A program made the translations under genes and the position numbers. A stretch of 64,000 nt of DNA, taken from assembly GCA_041228335.1 (NCBI GenBank), contig CP166130.1, forward strand, positions 2,513,001 to 2,577,000. The letters are read 5' to 3'. Position 1 is the stretch's first letter. The number at the start of each line of letters is the position of its first letter. This stretch comes from Alphaproteobacteria bacterium LSUCC0684. GTDB taxonomy: Bacteria; Pseudomonadota; Alphaproteobacteria; Puniceispirillales; UBA1172. Positions 19,631-29,064 of this stretch are shown piece after piece. Below the pieces are notes generated by a model that did not search any database, was not told the origin of the DNA, and saw nothing but the letters and a program-made list of their open reading frames with translations.

Positions 19631-19685
19631 GCCGAACTTATAGCCCATGTGACCGCGGTTGTCCGCAAGTTTTGAGTTTTGTGAA

Positions 19686-20339
19686 TCACCCGGTGAGCAT
19701 ATTGCCGCCGGTAAGATCTGCTGCCAGGTGGCGCAGCACAAACCCAAGCAGCAATATCAGGCCCAGGCCACATCCAAGATGGAGCAATCGCCACAGCCTC
19801 GGGGTCAACCGGGCGCGTGTCCAGGCAATCATTCCCGATGCTATAAAGCACCACAGCACCGAAGAGAACATGAATCCGGCAATAAACACCAGGTAATGAC
19901 TGAATCTCGGGGTTTCGCCGATGACGGCGGCGATCGTTCCTCCCAGCGCCGCCCAGTAGGTGATGTTCAAAGGGTTGCTTACCGAAAGAGCGACGCCGGT
20001 TGCCATCGCCCCGCGGCTTTGCTTGACCGATGCGGTTGCGTTAAGGTCCGGCATGGGCATCCGGCTGTCCCGGAAACTCTGCCAGGCAAGATAGCCAAGA
20101 AGGATGGCGCCGCTCAGCATCAGGGGAATTTTTATATACGAAATCGATATGAGGGCCGCGGCCCCGGCCAGCCCCAGCATGACCCAGAGCCCGTCACCGA
20201 CAAGCGAGCCGATCTGGACCGCCATCGCCGGCATGAATCCGCCTTTCAATCCGCGGCGCAGGCTTTCAGCCAGAATGGCCCCGGGGGCGGCGTTGAAGAC
20301 AAGCCCCAGCATAAAGGCATATAGAAAAAGCCACGGCAT
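19686..20339 (-). CDS. LysE/RhtB-family amino-acid exporter
   Basis: About 217 residues with six likely membrane helices. The N-terminal FNAAPGAILAESLRRGLKGG matches the family's conserved PGP-type loop, here with Ala for the first Pro. The ATG at 20339 gives the usual length; a GTG at 20381 is possible. Family members export amino acids or related metabolites. It ends the minus-strand run after the quinate/shikimate dehydrogenase gene, about 135 bases downstream, so it may be separately expressed. Confidence 0.85.
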   Translation of the reverse strand: MPWLFLYAFMLGLVFNAAPGAILAESLRRGLKGGFMPAMAVQIGSLVGDGLWVMLGLAGAAALISISYIKIPLMLSGAILLGYLAWQSFRDSRMPMPDLNATASVKQSRGAMATGVALSVSNPLNITYWAALGGTIAAVIGETPRFSHYLVFIAGFMFSSVLWCFIASGMIAWTRARLTPRLWRLLHLGCGLGLILLLGFVLRHLAADLTGGNMLTG

Positions 20340-20474
20340 GATAAGGAACCTGTCTGATTGTCTTAAGGCTGGATCAATCACTTTCCTAGGATATGGATGG
20401 AAAGTTGTCCAGCCCCCGGGGGCCGACTTTCCATGTAGCGGGTGATACGATGCTATCGGTGATTATGGTGACGA

Positions 20475-21323
20475 TCACCCCGTCTCCATCTGGGGCAAGG
20501 AAGCCATCAGTGCTTTTCTCAATGCGGATTGATCCCTGACTTCATGGCCCGTGAAAATCAGGAAAGCATCAACCCCCTGATGAAAAAACAGCTCAAACCC
20601 TGAAATGAACTCGGCCTTTCTGCTTTCTGCCAGTTGCTTGAACGGCGTGTTGACAGGTTGGTAGACAGCATCAAAAGCCCATTCAAATCGACGTGGAAAA
20701 TTGTCTTCAGGCAAGGGCAGACCGCCATATCCGTGCATCCCCGAAGGGCTGCAGTTGATAACCGCATCATAGGCAGAGATAGCCCCACGCTCTATGTGCT
20801 CGGCAATGCCGGGCATATGGGTATTGAGCTCATCGGCAAGCTGCACGGCCCTTGATGGATCCTTGTCGATGATCGCCAGATGGGTTGCGCCAAGTTGCAT
20901 CAGGCCGAATGCAATGGAACGGCCGACACCACCTGCGCCGATCAGCAATACACTGCCCACGGGTTTATCACCGCGGATGGATTGATAGCTTTTCAGAAAA
21001 CCCGTGTAGTCCGTATTGAAGCCGGACATATTCTGCCCCTGAAAACAAACCGTGTTGACCGAACCCAGTTTCTGAATGGCAGGGTCATCAATAGTCACCT
21101 GCCTGAAGGCCTTTTCCTTATAGGGCAAGGTGATGTTGACGCCGCTATACCCCTCAAGTCTGACATGGCCAAACGCCTGATCGAAATCAAAACCGAACTG
21201 CGCCGGGATGATCAAATCATAGGTCAGATCCAATCCAAGTTGTGCTGCGGCAAACTGGTGAAGCCTGGGCGCACTTGATGACATGATATTATCGCCGATT
21301 AATCCAAGCTTCACGCATTTCAT
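20475..21323 (-). CDS. Shikimate/quinate dehydrogenase-family protein, NAD-type
   Basis: 282 residues. The AroE fold is clear: KLGLIGDNIMSSSAP, YSGVNITLPYKEKAF (catalytic Lys), LGSVNTV, GFNTDYTGFLKSY (catalytic Asp), LLIGAGGVGRSIAFGL, and FHQGVDAFLIFTG near the end. After the second beta-strand the sequence is IIDKDPSRAVQLADEL. The acidic Asp, instead of the NRT-type motif of NADP enzymes, resembles the NAD-dependent catabolic quinate/shikimate dehydrogenases. It follows the TRAP genes dctPQM in the same direction, suggesting catabolism of an imported polyol acid rather than aromatic biosynthesis. Substrate not proven. Confidence 0.85.
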   Translation of the reverse strand: MKCVKLGLIGDNIMSSSAPRLHQFAAAQLGLDLTYDLIIPAQFGFDFDQAFGHVRLEGYSGVNITLPYKEKAFRQVTIDDPAIQKLGSVNTVCFQGQNMSGFNTDYTGFLKSYQSIRGDKPVGSVLLIGAGGVGRSIAFGLMQLGATHLAIIDKDPSRAVQLADELNTHMPGIAEHIERGAISAYDAVINCSPSGMHGYGGLPLPEDNFPRRFEWAFDAVYQPVNTPFKQLAESRKAEFISGFELFFHQGVDAFLIFTGHEVRDQSALRKALMASLPQMETG

Positions 21324-21361
21324 CAGCTACCACTTTCTGAAGAATGATGATCAAAACCTGC

Positions 21362-22651
21362 TTAATGCCCCAAGGCTCGGGGCAGCCATAAAACGATATC
21401 CGGAAAAAGAATCATGGCCGAAAGAGCAATCAGCAGAACAGCCAGAAAAGCCCAAATTTCGCCAATAATCTCCGTAAGCGGGATTTTGGAAACCGCGCTG
21501 ATCACAAACAGCAAGATCCCGTAGGGTGGCGTGATCAGGCCAATCATCGAATTGACCACAATCACCACACCAAAATGAACAAGGTCAATTTCAAGGGCGA
21601 TGCATGTGGGGATAAAAAGAGGAACAATCACCAGAATGATCACCGTTGCATCCAGCACACAGCCCAATAACAGAACCAGAACATTGACCAGCAGAAGGAA
21701 TGCAAGGGGGCTGATTTCCGCCCCGGCAAACAACGCTGAAATCATCTGGGGGATATTTTCCTGAACCACCACATAAGTCAGGATCATCGACGCACCGATC
21801 ACCAGGCCGACAGAAGCAGCAGATCGAGCAGATTCGACAAAGACTTCGATCAGCGATGTGATCTTGAGCGTCCGATACAATCCCTTGGCAACCAGCAACG
21901 CATAAAGCGCGGCAATCGCTGCCGCTTCGGTCGGTGTTGTGACGCCGGAATAAATACCTGTCAGAAGAATGACCGGCATGAGCAGGGCCGGCGCTGCCCT
22001 GAACGTCACGACAGGGAGTTGCCGCAGCGGGATCGCTTCTTCCTGACCGAAATTCCGGCGGCGTGATATGAGCGCATTCATCCCCATGAGCACAGCCCCC
22101 ATGAGCAATCCGGGGATGATGCCAGCAAGGAACAGGCTGCCGATGGATGTGTTTGAAACCAGGGCATAGAGAACCATCGGGATCGACGGTGGAATGATCG
22201 GGCCTATGGTGGCCGTCGCAGCAGTGATGGCGGCAGCATAGCCGCGGGTGTAGCGGCCACTCTTGATCATCATGTCAATGATCAGCTTGCCGATACCTGC
22301 CGCATCGGCGACGGCAGAACCTGACATGCCTGAAAAGATCAGGCTGGCGACGACATTGACATGCCCGAGCCCGCCTCGGAATCGCCCCACAAGCGCAACA
22401 CAGAAATTCAGCAGCCGGTCGGAAATTGAACCGGCATTCATGATATTTGCTGAAACAATGAATAACGGGACAGCAAGCAGGAGGAAGCCGTCAAAGAGGC
22501 GCTGAACCATGGTTTCACCGGCAATTGCCAGATCCTGCCCGGAATAGCCTAGATAGATGATAACCCCTGCCAGAATCGCATAAGCGACAGGCATGCCAAT
22601 CGCCGCGGCGCCAAACAGAGTGACAATGCCCAGTAGCAGTTCAACGCTCAA
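21362..22651 (-). CDS. dctM: TRAP transporter large permease (DctM/SiaM family)
   Basis: 429 residues with about 12-13 hydrophobic segments and the large-subunit signatures GMSGSAVADAAGIGKLIIDMM and ATIGPIIPPSIPMVLYA. It forms the sodium-driven channel of a tripartite ATP-independent periplasmic importer in the inner membrane. Its ATG overlaps the dctQ stop by four bases. Confidence 0.96.
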   Translation of the reverse strand: MSVELLLGIVTLFGAAAIGMPVAYAILAGVIIYLGYSGQDLAIAGETMVQRLFDGFLLLAVPLFIVSANIMNAGSISDRLLNFCVALVGRFRGGLGHVNVVASLIFSGMSGSAVADAAGIGKLIIDMMIKSGRYTRGYAAAITAATATIGPIIPPSIPMVLYALVSNTSIGSLFLAGIIPGLLMGAVLMGMNALISRRRNFGQEEAIPLRQLPVVTFRAAPALLMPVILLTGIYSGVTTPTEAAAIAALYALLVAKGLYRTLKITSLIEVFVESARSAASVGLVIGASMILTYVVVQENIPQMISALFAGAEISPLAFLLLVNVLVLLLGCVLDATVIILVIVPLFIPTCIALEIDLVHFGVVIVVNSMIGLITPPYGILLFVISAVSKIPLTEIIGEIWAFLAVLLIALSAMILFPDIVLWLPRALGH

Positions 22652-23259
22652 GAGTTTTCCCCTTTTCCCCGGGGTTTTTCAGGGGAAGCAGAACCGTGAC
22701 TGACGTCAGGATCAGCTCGTATCATCAGAAGATAAAACCTGAAACCATAACGAAGGATCGTTGCTACCATGAACATGATGATCGGTGCAAAAAGCCACTT
22801 GATGGCTATCTTGTCGCCGGTAAGGGGTATTCTCAGTGTCTGAATTTTTTTCAGGTTCATCAGCATGCTGCCGAAGATTGCATCATAGGTCGGCCCAAGG
22901 GCGTAGATCATCGTTGCCACCAACAACGCGCAGGTGACCATGGCAAAATATCTGTGCCATTGCGGCGGCAGGGCCATGTAGAAGACATCAAAGATCACGT
23001 GATCCCTGTCACGGACAAAAAAAGAACAGCCGATGAATATCAGCCAGACCCAAAAGAGGGAAATCAGGTTGACTGTCCAGCCGATGGGAACCAGCGATTG
23101 CATCCAGGCTTCGATGCTTGATAGAGGCATAAGCCAGGCAATCTTCGGGGCATAGCGCGTAAAAATCTGTAAAAGGAAAGTGATAAAAATCGCCGCCAAA
23201 ACCATGGCGGCGATGAGTTCGGCAGTGCGGGTGACCTTTGAAACAACTTTTGCAAGCAT
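22648..23259 (-). CDS. dctQ: TRAP transporter small permease (DctQ family)
   Basis: About 203 residues with four membrane helices, for example IAAMVLAAIFITFLLQIFTRYAP and LISLFWVWLIFIGCSFFVRDRDH. The frame is open to 23376, but ATG 23259 has GGGAGA six bases upstream and starts at the family's usual place. It is 31 bases after dctP and overlaps dctM by ATGA. Confidence 0.93.
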   Translation of the reverse strand: MLAKVVSKVTRTAELIAAMVLAAIFITFLLQIFTRYAPKIAWLMPLSSIEAWMQSLVPIGWTVNLISLFWVWLIFIGCSFFVRDRDHVIFDVFYMALPPQWHRYFAMVTCALLVATMIYALGPTYDAIFGSMLMNLKKIQTLRIPLTGDKIAIKWLFAPIIMFMVATILRYGFRFYLLMIRADPDVSHGSASPEKPRGKGENS

Positions 23260-23290
23260 CTGAATCTCCCGCACCATCTGGGTCGTGATA

Positions 23291-24298
23291 TTAGTTGCCC
23301 AGCGCGTTGATCTTGTCCAGCACGCCTGCAGGCCAGCTTTTCGCCACTTCACTCCCGACATACTGTGCCTGGACATGTTCCCGGAAGGCTTTCAGGTCAG
23401 GGGTGTAAATTTCCACACCCTGGCTGCGAATGAACTCGGCAAGGTTGTTTTCCTTGTCGAGCTGTTTCAGCCGGCCATAGGCAGCAGCAGCGTCAGCAGC
23501 TCTCTGAACGGTCATCTGCTGTTCAGCGTTAAGACTGTCCCATGTCTTTTTGGAGAAGGCAATGTAGTTGAGGTCAACAAGATGCGAAGTCAGCGAAATC
23601 TGCTTGGTAACTTCATAGAATTTCTTGTCGACAACGGTTGGCAGCGGGTTGTCCTGACCATCGACAGCACCCGTGGACAATGCGGTATACACTTCATTGA
23701 ATGCAAGCGGTGTCGGTGATGCGCCAAGGGCCTTGCCGAGGAACTGCCATGAATCCGTGCCTGGCATACGGAGATTAACACCAGCCAGATCAGCAGGAGT
23801 CATGATGTTCTTCTCGCTTCTCGGGAAACGAAGATTCACATGACGACGGCCAAGATACATGACGGAAAGGAGTTTAACACCCAACTCTTCTTCAGCTTTT
23901 TTCTTGAAAGGATCCATCAGGGGGTTGTTGAAGACACGCACCTGATGTGCGGCATCCTGGTGAACATAGCCTGTGGCAAAGATAGAGAATTCAGGGAAGA
24001 ACTGGGCCAGCTCCTGCGCTGAAGCAATCGACATGGTCACATTACCACGGCTGATGGCTTCCAGTTCCGTACCCTGGGCAAACAGTGAGCCATTGTATCC
24101 AGCCTTGTAATCAGCAAAGCCGGCAACCATGGGTGCGAAAACTTCCCTCATGGCGACGGAACGCATATCTGTTTCCGAAGCAGAAGTTGCGAGGGTGAAG
24201 GTCATATCTGCTGCATGGCTGGGAAGTGACACCCCTCCAAGCATGCCGACGGCCACCATGGCAGCCATTGCAGAACGACGGTTAATCTTGTTTATCAT
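23291..24298 (-). CDS. dctP: TRAP transporter substrate-binding protein (DctP family)
   Basis: 335 residues. A signal peptide (RRSAMAAMVAVGMLGGVSLPSHA, split here after the basic start) precedes a DctP domain. LGRRHVNLRFPRSEKNIMTP is followed by the conserved ligand Arg region LAGVNLRMPGTDSWQFLGKA and FNEVYTALSTGAVDGQDNP. It captures the substrate in the periplasm; the Arg in NLRMPG normally binds a carboxylate, so an organic acid is likely. GGAGGAG precedes the ATG. Confidence 0.95.
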   Translation of the reverse strand: MINKINRRSAMAAMVAVGMLGGVSLPSHAADMTFTLATSASETDMRSVAMREVFAPMVAGFADYKAGYNGSLFAQGTELEAISRGNVTMSIASAQELAQFFPEFSIFATGYVHQDAAHQVRVFNNPLMDPFKKKAEEELGVKLLSVMYLGRRHVNLRFPRSEKNIMTPADLAGVNLRMPGTDSWQFLGKALGASPTPLAFNEVYTALSTGAVDGQDNPLPTVVDKKFYEVTKQISLTSHLVDLNYIAFSKKTWDSLNAEQQMTVQRAADAAAAYGRLKQLDKENNLAEFIRSQGVEIYTPDLKAFREHVQAQYVGSEVAKSWPAGVLDKINALGN

Positions 24299-24331
24299 TG
24301 TTTCTCCTCCTGGGTGATAAATAAGCGTCCG

Positions 24332-25468
24332 CTAGAACGCCGTCTTGGTGAAAATTGGCTTGGATGCAAGTACTCTCTCAGAATTTTTTTTGAATTCTGC
24401 CAACTCTGTTACGCCGGATTGATTGGCAAGTTGGATTGTTTGGCCAGTTTTGGCTGCAACCTGAATTGCATCAATAACTGCCAGGGTGCGCAAGCCTTCG
24501 CGCCCGGAAATCAATGGTGCTGTATCACCAGCAATAACTTCAGTGAAATGCCTGATCTGGTTGACCAGTGGATCAGAAAAATCACTGGTTTCTGAAACCG
24601 CAGAAATCGGGGACCACCAATCAGGTTCACCATGATGTTTCCAGATCCTCAGATCCGGGATCGAGAGGGAACCGAGGCTGCCGCCGATTTGATATGCGCT
24701 TTCTTCTGTATGGGGATAGACCGGGTTTTCTTTTGAAGTGAATTCCCAGCTCCACGGCGCAGCGATACTATCTGAAACACTAACCGTCCCGATTGCGCCA
24801 TTGGCAAAACAGAATATCGCCGCCGCCACATCCTCGTTCTCATACCCCCTGATTGAAGGCATCATTTGCGCCTGGACATGGGTAATCTCACCACAAAGAT
24901 ATCTGAGCAGGTCAATCTCATGGACAAGATTGACCGAAACAGGGCCCGCACCTCTCAGCTTGCGCCAGGGTGCCGTATCAAAATACTTATCAGGCTTATA
25001 GAACCAGCATTTGGCATGAACAGCGCGCAGAGCACCTATTTTTCCTGCGCTCAGGATTTCCTTGGCCTTCTGGATGATGGGGTTGAAACGGCGATGATGA
25101 CCTACCATCAGGGGGATGCCGGCAGATTCAGATGCCCGCACCAGAATTTCCGCATCATGGAGATCATGTGACAGCGGTTTTTCAACAAGTGTGGGGATAC
25201 CCATCTCGATGCATTCCAGCCCCTGTTTGACATGAAGGTCTGTTGGCGTAGAAAGGATGATCCCATCCGGCTTTTCGGCCTTGATCATTTCTGTGAGGTC
25301 CTGAAAGCAGGTAACGCCCAGATCAGCGGCTTTCTCTTTTGCCTGATGATCAGGGTCAACAACAGCACAAAGTTGAACACCTTCGACATGTCGCATGGCT
25401 TGCGCATGGCGAATACCAACAAGGCCAAGCCCTGCAATAGCCAGACGGATTGGCTGCTCAATAGTCAT
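24332..25468 (-). CDS. Gfo/Idh/MocA-family oxidoreductase
   Basis: 378 residues. The N-terminal Rossmann fold is LAIAGLGLVGIRHAQAM, the EKP motif is TLVEKPLSHDL, and GPVSVNLVHEIDLLRYLCG carries the catalytic-region Asp/His. Members oxidise or reduce sugars, inositols and related acids with NAD(P). It is first in a run with dctP, dctQ, dctM and the quinate/shikimate-type dehydrogenase, 33 bases before dctP, and is divergent from the GntR regulator. No clear Shine-Dalgarno is seen; ACCAG/CTGGT arms lie just upstream of its ATG. Confidence 0.92.
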   Translation of the reverse strand: MTIEQPIRLAIAGLGLVGIRHAQAMRHVEGVQLCAVVDPDHQAKEKAADLGVTCFQDLTEMIKAEKPDGIILSTPTDLHVKQGLECIEMGIPTLVEKPLSHDLHDAEILVRASESAGIPLMVGHHRRFNPIIQKAKEILSAGKIGALRAVHAKCWFYKPDKYFDTAPWRKLRGAGPVSVNLVHEIDLLRYLCGEITHVQAQMMPSIRGYENEDVAAAIFCFANGAIGTVSVSDSIAAPWSWEFTSKENPVYPHTEESAYQIGGSLGSLSIPDLRIWKHHGEPDWWSPISAVSETSDFSDPLVNQIRHFTEVIAGDTAPLISGREGLRTLAVIDAIQVAAKTGQTIQLANQSGVTELAEFKKNSERVLASKPIFTKTAF

Positions 25469-25676
25469 ACCAGTTTAAGAGAGCTGGTCATTGCCGACAT
25501 GTTTCCCCACCCATTTTTTTTCAACGCGGCTGTCAAAGAGGAATAAACCAGATAGCTGCCCTGAATTCATTTGGTATTCAAGTTAAATATCATATATTTT
25601 CAATAATCAATGATTTTATAAGACCTATGACAGTAATGCAAAATATAGTAAGTTCAGCCGAATTCATCTCCGTTCC

Positions 25677-26384
25677 ATGAAATCAAAAAAACAATTCATG
25701 CTTAAAGACCTCGGCAAATTGGGATTTCTTAGCAGCAGCAGACAAAAGACCGTTGCCTATTCCACGTACGAGAGAATCAAGCATGACATCATCTTTGGCA
25801 AACTGAAACCAGGGGCCAAACTGAAGCTTGAAGTGCTGCGAAAAGATTATGCTGCCAGTGTTTCTACCCTGCGCGAGACACTCAATCGCCTTGCCAGTGA
25901 TGGATTTGTCTCAGCGGCCGAGCAGCGAGGTTTTTTTGTCACGCCGGTTTCACCTGATGATCTTGGTGAAATTGCTAATCTGCGTATTCTGCTGGAATGC
26001 CATGCCCTTGAAGAATCTTTCCTCAATGGCGATGAGGACTGGGAAGCAGAAGTGGTCGGCTCATACCATAAACTGAGCAAGGTTGAACGCCGAATGAAGA
26101 ATGGCAGCTCATCTGATCTGGAAACATGGAAACGCTATGACTGGCAGTTTCATCTTTCTTTAATTCGCGCCTGCAATTCAAGAAACCTGTTGGCGCTGCA
26201 CGCCACCTTGTTTGGAAAATACCTGCGCTATCAAATGCTTGTCCTGACCTATCGCGGCGAAATCGCAAGACAGGAACATAAAGCACTCTTTGATTCCGCC
26301 CTCGCACGCGACAGCAAAACGGCAAAGGAAATATTGACGCTTCATATCAGGAACGGGCTGACCCATACGCTCGAATACATGTAG
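25677..26384 (+). CDS. GntR-family transcriptional regulator, FCD-type
   Basis: 235 residues. A winged helix-turn-helix at about residues 28-90 (YERIKHDIIFGKLKPGAKLK and VSTLRETLNRLASDGFV) is followed by an all-helical FCD ligand-binding domain (LGEIANLRILLECHALEES; DWQFHLSLIRAC; LHIRNGLTHTLEYM). FCD regulators usually repress catabolic genes until a small acid binds. It faces the oxidoreductase/TRAP run across 208 bases and is convergent with the lyase/dehydrogenase genes, so it probably controls both. Confidence 0.92.
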   Translation: MKSKKQFMLKDLGKLGFLSSSRQKTVAYSTYERIKHDIIFGKLKPGAKLKLEVLRKDYAASVSTLRETLNRLASDGFVSAAEQRGFFVTPVSPDDLGEIANLRILLECHALEESFLNGDEDWEAEVVGSYHKLSKVERRMKNGSSSDLETWKRYDWQFHLSLIRACNSRNLLALHATLFGKYLRYQMLVLTYRGEIARQEHKALFDSALARDSKTAKEILTLHIRNGLTHTLEYM

Positions 26385-26425
26385 GGTTTTCCGCAGTCCA
26401 AATGCCCCCGGTCAGGACAGCATGA

Positions 26426-27361
26426 TCACGTCTTGCTGGCTGATATTTTGTTTCGGTAATGCTCCGTGCCTTCAATGACTTTCGTAATCACCTCATCAAG
26501 GGCCCAGTATTTCACCTGGATATCATCTTTGACCACACGGCTGTGGGGCGAAGCAAAAGTACCTAGTCTCTGGTGATAAAGTTTGGCCAGTTTCGGATAG
26601 CCCATGGGCTCTGTCGCCGCTGCAAGTGCCAGAAAAATGGCCATCTCATAGGCCAGTTCAGGGTTCGACGGGCCTTCATCCTGCAGCCAGCGGTACAGAT
26701 CAGGATGGAAATTGGTGAAAACACCACAAAACCCGTCCGCCCCCGCTTTCAGTGCATCTGATGCGATCGCGGCATTGGCATTATTGATCGCCAGTGCTGA
26801 TCCTTCAGCCAAGGATAGACGCCTCTTGACGGTGCTGAGATCACAGCTCACATCCTTTAGAAAAACAAACCGCGGATCATCTGCGATAATCTTGACTTCA
26901 TCATCATCAAGAAGCCGCCTGAAGGGCGCCGGGCATTCATATAGCCCCAGCGGCAGGTCATCCGGAAGCGTCGCGGTGATCGCCTTCAAAGATTGAACAA
27001 AGGCTTGCCTGCCGGTATTTGCCGTATCAAGGCGGTTGGTCACCAGAACGAGGCAATCAATCCCTGTATCAGCCAGAGTTTGCAGCTCGATGATTTGATC
27101 ATCCATGGAATCTGCCACATGCCCTGAAGCGAGCACCGGCACACGCCCGGCGACCGTCTTTACCGTAAATCGAGCCAGATCACCGCGTTCAGCGAGCGAT
27201 AAAGCCGCCATTTCTGATGACTGGCAAACCGAAAAAAGGGCCTCGGCACCATGGTCAAGATACCAGTGGATCAGCGCTTCCAGACCTTCCCAATCAATAT
27301 CACCTGTATCCTTAAACGGTGTCAGCATCACCGGGACAATACCGCGGATTGACGTATCCAA
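26426..27361 (-). CDS. Dihydrodipicolinate synthase-family lyase/aldolase
   Basis: 311 residues with the DapA TIM barrel. The Schiff-base Lys is in FVFLKDVSCDL and the family Tyr in LGLYECPAP. The usual GTTGE loop reads VCQSSEMAALSLAER, so this is not lysine-pathway DapA; that loop binds the substrate carboxylate and suggests another 2-keto acid. It is the last gene of a minus-strand trio with two short-chain dehydrogenases, about 55 bases after the nearer one. A retro-aldol or dehydratase step on a sugar-acid-derived keto acid is inference. Confidence 0.88.
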   Translation of the reverse strand: MDTSIRGIVPVMLTPFKDTGDIDWEGLEALIHWYLDHGAEALFSVCQSSEMAALSLAERGDLARFTVKTVAGRVPVLASGHVADSMDDQIIELQTLADTGIDCLVLVTNRLDTANTGRQAFVQSLKAITATLPDDLPLGLYECPAPFRRLLDDDEVKIIADDPRFVFLKDVSCDLSTVKRRLSLAEGSALAINNANAAIASDALKAGADGFCGVFTNFHPDLYRWLQDEGPSNPELAYEMAIFLALAAATEPMGYPKLAKLYHQRLGTFASPHSRVVKDDIQVKYWALDEVITKVIEGTEHYRNKISASKT

Positions 27362-27415
27362 GTTAAACCTCCCGAAATCTCAGCCCGTGTAAGACAAGGT
27401 GTTGAATGGCGTTTT

Positions 27416-28150
27416 TCATGGCAGGCTCAATTTTGTCATGCGGCCACCATCAACGATATAGACCTGACCTGTTATAAAACTGGCATCATCGGAGGCCAGG
27501 AAAGCGATTACAGCAGCCACTTCCTGCGGGTCACCTGCGCGTCCAGCAGGATGAATTTTTCCAAGATCACGACGGAAGGCTTCCGGGTCGTTCATGCTTT
27601 CGATAAAGTCATTGTTCAGGTCCGTATTTATCCAGCCGGGAGCCACGGCATTACAGCGGATACCTTCATGTCCATGATCGACCGCAACAGCACGGGTCAA
27701 CCCATGAAGTCCTGACTTTGATGCACCGTAAGCTGCGTGCATGGGATTGGATCCCAACCCTTCTATTGATCCTGTATTGACGATACAGCCCCTGGTTTCG
27801 CGCAAGAACGGCAAGGCAGATTTGATCATCAAAAAAGGTGCCGTCAGGTTCAGCGCGATCGTCTTTGACCAATCGTCAAGTGACATATCTTCCACCCTGG
27901 CTTCCATCATCATGCCGGCATTGTTGATCAATACATCAATCTGGCCTGTTTTTGAGACCACCTGATCGATGATCTGTTGTGGGGCTTCGGGCTGGCCAAG
28001 ATCAATTGAAATACTTTCAAAATTATCATCTACCCCACGCTGGACAGTAAATACGCGCGCGCCTTCATCTCGCAAACGCTCTGCCGTCGCGCGGCCAATA
28101 CCTGATCCACCGCCGGTGATGATCGCCGTTTTGCCCTTGAATCGCATCAT
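27416..28150 (-). CDS. Short-chain dehydrogenase/reductase (SDR) A
   Basis: 244 residues, classical [14 protein letters not shown] (cofactor loop), NNAGMM, and YGASKSG with the Tyr-x-x-x-Lys pair; the serine lies in VNTGSIEG. Its start overlaps the stop of SDR B by four bases (ATGA). It has a C-terminal [13 protein letters not shown] like many sugar and polyol dehydrogenases. It probably oxidises a hydroxyl of the imported compound; substrate unknown. Confidence 0.9.
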   Translation of the reverse strand: MMRFKGKTAIITGGGSGIGRATAERLRDEGARVFTVQRGVDDNFESISIDLGQPEAPQQIIDQVVSKTGQIDVLINNAGMMMEARVEDMSLDDWSKTIALNLTAPFLMIKSALPFLRETRGCIVNTGSIEGLGSNPMHAAYGASKSGLHGLTRAVAVDHGHEGIRCNAVAPGWINTDLNNDFIESMNDPEAFRRDLGKIHPAGRAGDPQEVAAVIAFLASDDASFITGQVYIVDGGRMTKLSLP

Positions 28151-28884
28151 GATACAGGCTTTCCACCGTTAACCTCAACCAGAGCGCCTGTCATATAGCG
28201 CGAAGAATCCGAGGCTAAAAACATCACTACATCCGCAATGTCTTCAGGTTCAGCGATACGGCCAAGCGGTACCGTCTTCCCCAAATCATGGACGGCCCTG
28301 TCAGGATCGAAACCACGCTTCTCAAAACCTGAACGCAGCATGGGAGTGTTGACTTCATTCGGACAAACCGCGTTGACCCGGATGCCCTGATGGGCGTGAT
28401 CCATCCCCATGCATTGGGTCAGTGACGCAAGTGCAGCTTTGGTCATGCAATAAAGGGCATGCTTTGGCCCCGGGGCTTTTCCGCCCCAGCATGAAGCTAT
28501 GTTTACAATCACCCCTCCGCCCCTCGCCGCCATAATGGGAATGGCGGCACGGCAAATTCGAAACGGTGCTTCAACATTTACGCCAACAGACAAGGCCCAG
28601 TCGGCGTCACTGGTTTCGGTAACATCACCGCGCGTTATAACCCCCGCATTGTTTATGACGATATCAAGACCACCTAATGTTTCGCTGACATTTTTGGGAA
28701 GGGTATCTGCATAAACCGCATCCAGGAGATCACCCGGAAAACAGGCATCAGCCGAGAGGGTTGACGTATTGCGATCGGCCACGGCAACCTTTGCACCAGC
28801 GGATTTAAGTGCCGTGACAATAGCTTGACCAATGCCACCTGCCGCGCCGGTAACCAGCGCTTTTTTATTGGTGAGTTCAGTCAA
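28147..28884 (-). CDS. Short-chain dehydrogenase/reductase (SDR) B, TTG start
   Basis: About 245 residues. The frame is open to 28935, but a TTG at 28884 preceded by AAGAGGTG begins directly before the Rossmann motif [15 protein letters not shown] and is preferred. Other motifs are [14 protein letters not shown] (catalytic Ser region), YCMTKAAL (Tyr and Lys) and [11 protein letters not shown]. First gene of the SDR B-SDR A-lyase trio. Together with SDR A it could epimerise or sequentially oxidise one substrate; this is inference. Confidence 0.9.
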   Translation of the reverse strand: MTELTNKKALVTGAAGGIGQAIVTALKSAGAKVAVADRNTSTLSADACFPGDLLDAVYADTLPKNVSETLGGLDIVINNAGVITRGDVTETSDADWALSVGVNVEAPFRICRAAIPIMAARGGGVIVNIASCWGGKAPGPKHALYCMTKAALASLTQCMGMDHAHQGIRVNAVCPNEVNTPMLRSGFEKRGFDPDRAVHDLGKTVPLGRIAEPEDIADVVMFLASDSSRYMTGALVEVNGGKPVS

Positions 28885-29064
28885 TTGACACCTCTTTCTT
28901 GAACAGGATGAACCAGCATTTTCAACATACATCATCAGGCCAGAGTTTATATTTATACCATGCTTTGGTCACGCCTGCTCGGTGCAAAATATGGAGCAGA
29001 CATCCACGAACTAGAACACCATCTGAAGCCGGCGCCGGGTCATTTTGTTTCGAGACTTGAATGT

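Noticed and set aside
25531-25536. Consensus TTGACA on the minus strand upstream of the Gfo/Idh/MocA gene
   Set aside because: No acceptable -10 element lies 16-18 bases downstream (the position reads TGGGTG).
25559-25585. A GGTAT-containing match shared with the region upstream of SDR B (near 28955), considered as a GntR operator
   Set aside because: The shared core is only about six bases and not palindromic; too weak to call.
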